Part shown: positions 60,150 to 64,000 of the stretch, piece after piece
Position numbering within the stretch: position 1 is the stretch's first letter
Layout of the letters: each line of letters begins with the position of its first letter
NCBI GenBank assembly: GCA_963682055.1
Contig: OY821742.1
Coordinates: 9,579,752 to 9,643,751, forward strand
DNA from: Primula veris
Taxonomy: Eukaryota > Streptophyta > Magnoliopsida > Ericales > Primulaceae
DNA length: 64,000 nt
Reading direction: 5' to 3'
The notes under the pieces: model-generated
What the model was told of the DNA's origin: nothing
What the model saw: the letters and a program-made list of their open reading frames with translations, nothing else
Databases searched by the model: none
Program-made: the position numbers and the translations under genes

Positions 60150-61249
60150 TGAAATTCCTATCCGCTGTTCTATTTGCTGTTATGCAGTTAGGTTCTAAGT
60201 GTAGTTGCAACCACAGTTAGAACCTAAGTATAATGATGGACAGAACAGTAAAGTTAAATGTACTTGAATTAAATCACACACACATTTAACAACGGAGTTC
60301 ACCCAACTGGGCTACGTCTCCAGGGCACTCACCCAGTTTATGATATTATAAAAGCTTACAATATAGGATTTAAGTCTTAATGAAAAACTCTCAGACTCCC
60401 TCTAGGTTTTTCTGCCTATCTCTATATTGCTCCTACCTTATAACTATCATTCAAAATACCAATGGCATCCCACCATTGTTTTTCATTTAAAAGCTCACAG
60501 TGTATTCTCTCAAGAATGAATTTTTTATAATTTAGAACACACACTTTTTACAAGCATATAGTTATTAACTATTTAAAGGAGTAAAAACAATCTTCTTTCT
60601 TCAAGATCTTGATGATTGCTTTTGACTCTTTTGATTGACTTCAATCTTTCCATATTGCACGAGATACTTCAGCGTAGGATTGACCTCAATCTTCATAAGT
60701 TAATACTTGTTAATAACTAGTTTGGAAATAGGAGTTAGTCATATAAGATAGTATCTTTTAGAGTTAAAATCTTTCTGAATATATATTGAAATATTAACTC
60801 CATATTTCATTCAATCTTAAAATAGATCATACTGATTTAGATAGGGAATAAAGATTGAATTAAGTGATAAAGACTTGCATGAGAATAGAGATCTAGATTG
60901 TCTATTTAAAGGAAACATATCTTTATAAACTAATCTCCTTATATCCTTTAGGCAACATCTTTCCTTATCACTTTAATATTCTCAATATACACAAATTAAA
61001 TCTTTAAGAACATATGAGAATATATCCTGCATACTTTAAAACATATAAACATCATTAAAGAATAGTAATGCAGAAATACAGAACTGGACAGAATCCTGCA
61101 GAACAGCAGGTTGGAACTGTGGTTGCAACTGAGGTTGCAACCTCACTTGTAAACTTAAACTTGTCTCAATTTTTAACAATCAACTAGGATTATTTAGTTC
61201 AAACCAATAGACAACAAATAGTTTATGGGCCAGAAATCTGGTCCTAACA
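60150..61249 (-). repeat. 3' LTR of the Sirevirus-like element
   Basis: 1100 bp on the minus strand, beginning TGTTAGGACC and ending GGAATTTCA. The polypurine tract CAAAGGGGGAGA lies at 61251-61262. The 5' LTR is outside the window, so no target duplication can be checked. Confidence 0.82.
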
Positions 61250-61250
61250 A

Positions 61251-61602
61251 TCTCCCCCTTTGTCATTGGTTTTGACAAATAATCTAAGTTTATAAAAAAA
61301 CACTCCACCTGCAAATTTGTTATTAAACACAGTCTTTTACTGTATATAATTTTTTAGTGCTTTTGTGTCAACTATTTAAGCTCCCCCTGCAAGTTAGAAT
61401 AGCAGGCATCATTTAAGCATAAATAATTATCCATTCACCAGAGTTTCAGAACATATTCAAATTTCAAAAACAAACATAATTCAGAAATAAATTGTAGAAA
61501 ACATAAGGCCAAAAATACTGCCACAAGATAGTCTTAACACAGAATTTGAAATTGAAAATAAAAGCATAAACATGAACTCATAAACTTCATTCTCCCCCTA
61601 TT
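61251..61602 (-). promoter_or_regulatory. Three polypurine-tract motifs
   Basis: GGGGGAG occurs on the minus strand at 61251-61262 (next to the LTR), 61381-61388 and 61591-61600. Repeated tracts of this kind are described for Sireviruses. Confidence 0.7.
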
Positions 61603-61620
61603 TGGCAGAACCCATATACA

Positions 61621-62904
61621 CTAGGATTTAAAGGGGCCTTCTGGAGTAAGGAGCTCTCTCTGAGATAGGTTTGTCTCTGATGATTTCTTCATCTTCCTCA
61701 CTGTTGAGAGAGTAGTCACTGTCACTGCTGCTGTCATTGTCATTTTCTTTAAGATTTTCATGAGCAACCTTTTAATCTCATAATCATGAGTGTCTAGCTC
61801 AACCCTTTTCTCTTGATTGATGGCAAGCTGCTGTTCCAGATACCTTCTAACTCCTTTCTTCTTAGGAGCAGCACTTGTTGACATTTTTTCTTTCCCTTTC
61901 TCACCAGTGATGTCATTAACATGGCCTTCCTTTAGAAACTTTGTAGAGATGTACAGAGCAGGAGGGCACTTGGTAAGCTTTTCAAAGGAGTTTAGGACAG
62001 GATGTATGGAAGATGTGGGTACAACTTGAGACAGAATTAGTTCAGTGATCAAGCAAGGAAAGGGTAGCAGTATAGAAGGAGCTTTGACATCACAAAAGTC
62101 TTTGATGAGGTTGAATACATGATTACCAAAGTTAATGGGTATTTTAGACATGATCCTATAAATGAAGACTGTCATATCCTTGTTAACTCTAGAAGGTTTT
62201 TTGGTTGGAGTCCAATTAAACTTAGCAATCTTATGCAACACAGCAGCACTAAGAGTAAGTGAAGTGATTTTAATGGAATTCCCATCAAACTGATTCTCCT
62301 TGCCTATAATGGCAAGAGCTACAGCATGAATGTCATAATCACCACCACCCTCAGAAGGACTAGGAGAACCTAGAAACTTATTAATCAAATCAGGGGTAAA
62401 ATCAAGAGTGAGACCCCTCACATATACTCTCCCATAGGCTGTATCACCCTCATCAAACACACCAGCATTTAAATTGGCATAAAATTCCTTAACTAGTTCA
62501 GGAAAGTAGGAGTCAGGGTAGCTTATAGTTCTTTCTAAACCAACATCTTTTAATAATTTCTCAACATGCACCTAAATGTGCTTATAGCTAGCCAAATTTA
62601 ATTGCTTTTCAGCATGAATTTCCCTATTAGCTAGTGCACTGAACCTATCAGACATAACCCTATTCCAAAACCTAGGATCAACCTCATGAAAAAGAGTGTC
62701 ATAAACATATTTAACAGAAATAGGGTTGCTCTGTAGGTTTCTACGAGTAAATTTCTTAACCCTACGTTTCTTAGGTTGGGTAGAAGAAGTCTCACTTACA
62801 TTGGCCTTAGAACCTGTACTGGTTTTGGATTGATCCATGAAGTCTCTAAGAGTGCTGTCATCTTCATAGTTGAGATTAGATTTATTAGGAGAAGTAGAAG
62901 ACAT
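61621..62904 (-). pseudogene. Env-like ORF of the Sirevirus-like element, interrupted by one stop
   Basis: Starts at ATG 62904 and reads 110 codons to a TAG (62572-62574), then continues in the same frame for 316 codons to a stop at 61621. The N-terminal part is polar and basic (QPKKRRVKKFTRRNLQ). The middle carries a plant transposon-associated domain pattern (DRFSALANREI, then after the stop FPELVKEFYANL, YGRVYVRGLTLDFTPDLIN). The C-terminal ~100 residues are a Lys/Glu-rich likely coiled coil. No transmembrane segment or signal peptide is obvious, so 'env-like' refers to position only. Function is unknown. The stop may be a simple mutation. Confidence 0.75.
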
Positions 62905-63841
62905 GGTTGGAACTAAGGTTGCAACTGAACTTGGAACTTCGAAGAATGGGTTTTCAGAGAACCTAGGGTTTTTAATATTGAAAGAGAGAGAAAGTAATTC
63001 TGATTTGTTTAGTATTTTGGGATAGTAAAAGAATTAGTATTAATAGCAATTAAGCCCAAATATTTTTACAATTAGAAAAGATACACCCAAATCTCTTTTT
63101 GAAACAGATTTCCTAAAAAATAGAAACTTACCTTGCACCAGATATGGAAAAACTTGAAATTCAAAGAAATCCAGAAAGGATACTGTTTTTATTAAGATAA
63201 ATTCAGCAAACAATTTAAATATACATTCCAAAAGTAAACAGATTTATCCAATATTTCGAATTTTTAAGGAGTTGAATTTTTGAAGATAATTTTGACTAGT
63301 TTCAAGAAAAAAGATAGCAATAACATATAGATATAGAACTTTGAAAAACAAGATTCTAACCATTTACTCAAGAAAATATACTTATTATAGAATATCTTTA
63401 ATAAAAATTAAGTCTTAGGAGCTTATATTGAGCAAATCTGTTCTTCCTCTACAAAAAACCTAGATTGATGATCTCATCAAGGAAAGAGTATAAGTGATGT
63501 CAAAAATATCAATACTTTGTCTTGGATTTTTCATATGTTTTGTTCACTATGATTATTATCATAGGCATCATGAGAATCTTTAGACAATCACTGATCTGAT
63601 CTGTATTTGAGAATGAGGTTTCAACTGGGGTTGCAACTGAGCTTGCAACCTACTTATAAAATATGCACTTTGTGCTTGCAACTCTATTACCAGAGAGGTT
63701 TTAAGACAAGTTATCCCACATCTGTTTTTGAGACACCAATTAGCGGCTTTTTCAGGAAAAAACTTCATAGCTAAATCCAGAATTACCTTAGAAAGAAAAT
63801 ATATTAAAGGTACTCAAAACAGACATACATAGCAAGAGTAT
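62905..63841 (-). other. Spacer between pol and env-like ORF
   Basis: Non-coding. Contains repeated GTTGCAAC-centred motifs (62920, 63630-63650, 63675) that also occur in the LTR. Confidence 0.6.
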
Positions 63842-64000
63842 TCAATTAGATCTATAGTGACATACCCCTATATCACTTCTTAAATATTCAAACTTGTTTG
63901 TATCAAGGGGTTTTGTGAAGATATCTGCTAATTGTCTTTCAGTTGAAACATGTTCTAAAATTAAACTCTTTTCTTCAACTAGTTCTCTGATAAAATGGTG
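63842..64000 (-). CDS. Copia Pol, RNase H C-terminal end (partial)
   Basis: Continuous minus-strand frame from the window edge to TGA at 63842-63844. Reads HHFIRELVEEKSLIL, EHVSTERQLADIFTKPLDT and FEYLRSDIGVC, the usual end of copia RNase H (ADIFTKPL motif). The rest of Pol is beyond the window. No break was seen in the visible part. Confidence 0.92.
   Translation of the reverse strand, partial: HHFIRELVEEKSLILEHVSTERQLADIFTKPLDTNKFEYLRSDIGVCHYRSN

Larger units (their letters stand above)
60150..64000 (-). mobile_element. Sirevirus-like copia element, 3' end, running off the window
   Basis: Minus-strand order from the window edge: RNase H C-terminus, spacer, env-like ORF, repeated polypurine tracts, 3' LTR. 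An ORF between pol and the 3' LTR plus repeated polypurine tracts are Sirevirus traits. The LTR interrupts the foldback sequence at GATAGAATT. Confidence 0.85.

Overview
The window is a stretch of eudicot plant nuclear DNA. It is AT-rich, its genes have GT-AG introns, and it carries a plant GAUT-type glycosyltransferase, an F-box gene, MITEs and Ty1/copia retrotransposons. No tool was run. All families were named by reading translations and motifs, and the species was not identified.

Layout. (1) 1-8.7 kb: a tRNA-Asp, then a two-exon, apparently intact GAUT10/11-like galacturonosyltransferase on the minus strand. Its 5.9-kb first intron is filled with degenerate ~140-bp tandem repeats, two extra copies of the 3' half of exon 1, and a Stowaway MITE. 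(2) 8.7-14.3 kb: an intact single-exon F-box gene lies between two direct copies of a ~1.6-kb segment. (3) 14.3-22.8 kb: an LTR-flanked copia element has one uninterrupted 1459-codon gag-pol frame. Its LTRs carry G-rich hexamer/heptamer arrays just upstream of the TATA box, and its two flanks come from unrelated loci. (4) 22.8-32.9 kb: a seven-exon oligopeptidase B (S9A)-like gene on the minus strand lacks its C-terminus and has lost the catalytic serine. A foldback element lies upstream of it. (5) 33.0-34.5 kb: a decayed cytosolic lysyl-tRNA synthetase fragment. (6) 35.3-44.5 kb: a Stowaway MITE, a ~4.7-kb Mutator-like element holding a FAR1/FRS-type transposase relic plus an inverted partial copy of it, another Stowaway, and a truncated reverse-strand relative of the copia element with a Tourist-like MITE inside. 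A perfect-stem hairpin sits at its broken end. (7) 46.3-60.1 kb: a second copy of the oligopeptidase/foldback segment. It has a nonsense codon in exon 1 and is split by a 7.07-kb decayed copia element with an identifiable target-site duplication. (8) 60.15-64 kb: the 3' end of a reverse-strand Sirevirus-like copia element, with LTR, repeated polypurine tracts, an env-like ORF broken by one stop codon, and the C-terminus of RNase H running off the window.

How the parts relate. The likely functional host genes are the tRNA, the GAUT gene and the F-box gene. The rest is mostly a nest of transposable elements, segmental duplications and gene relics. The two oligopeptidase copies are useful because each gives the empty site for insertions present in the other. 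That allows a relative order: a hAT-like MITE entered intron 1, then the segment duplicated, then a 668-bp insert entered copy 1 and the 7-kb copia entered copy 2.
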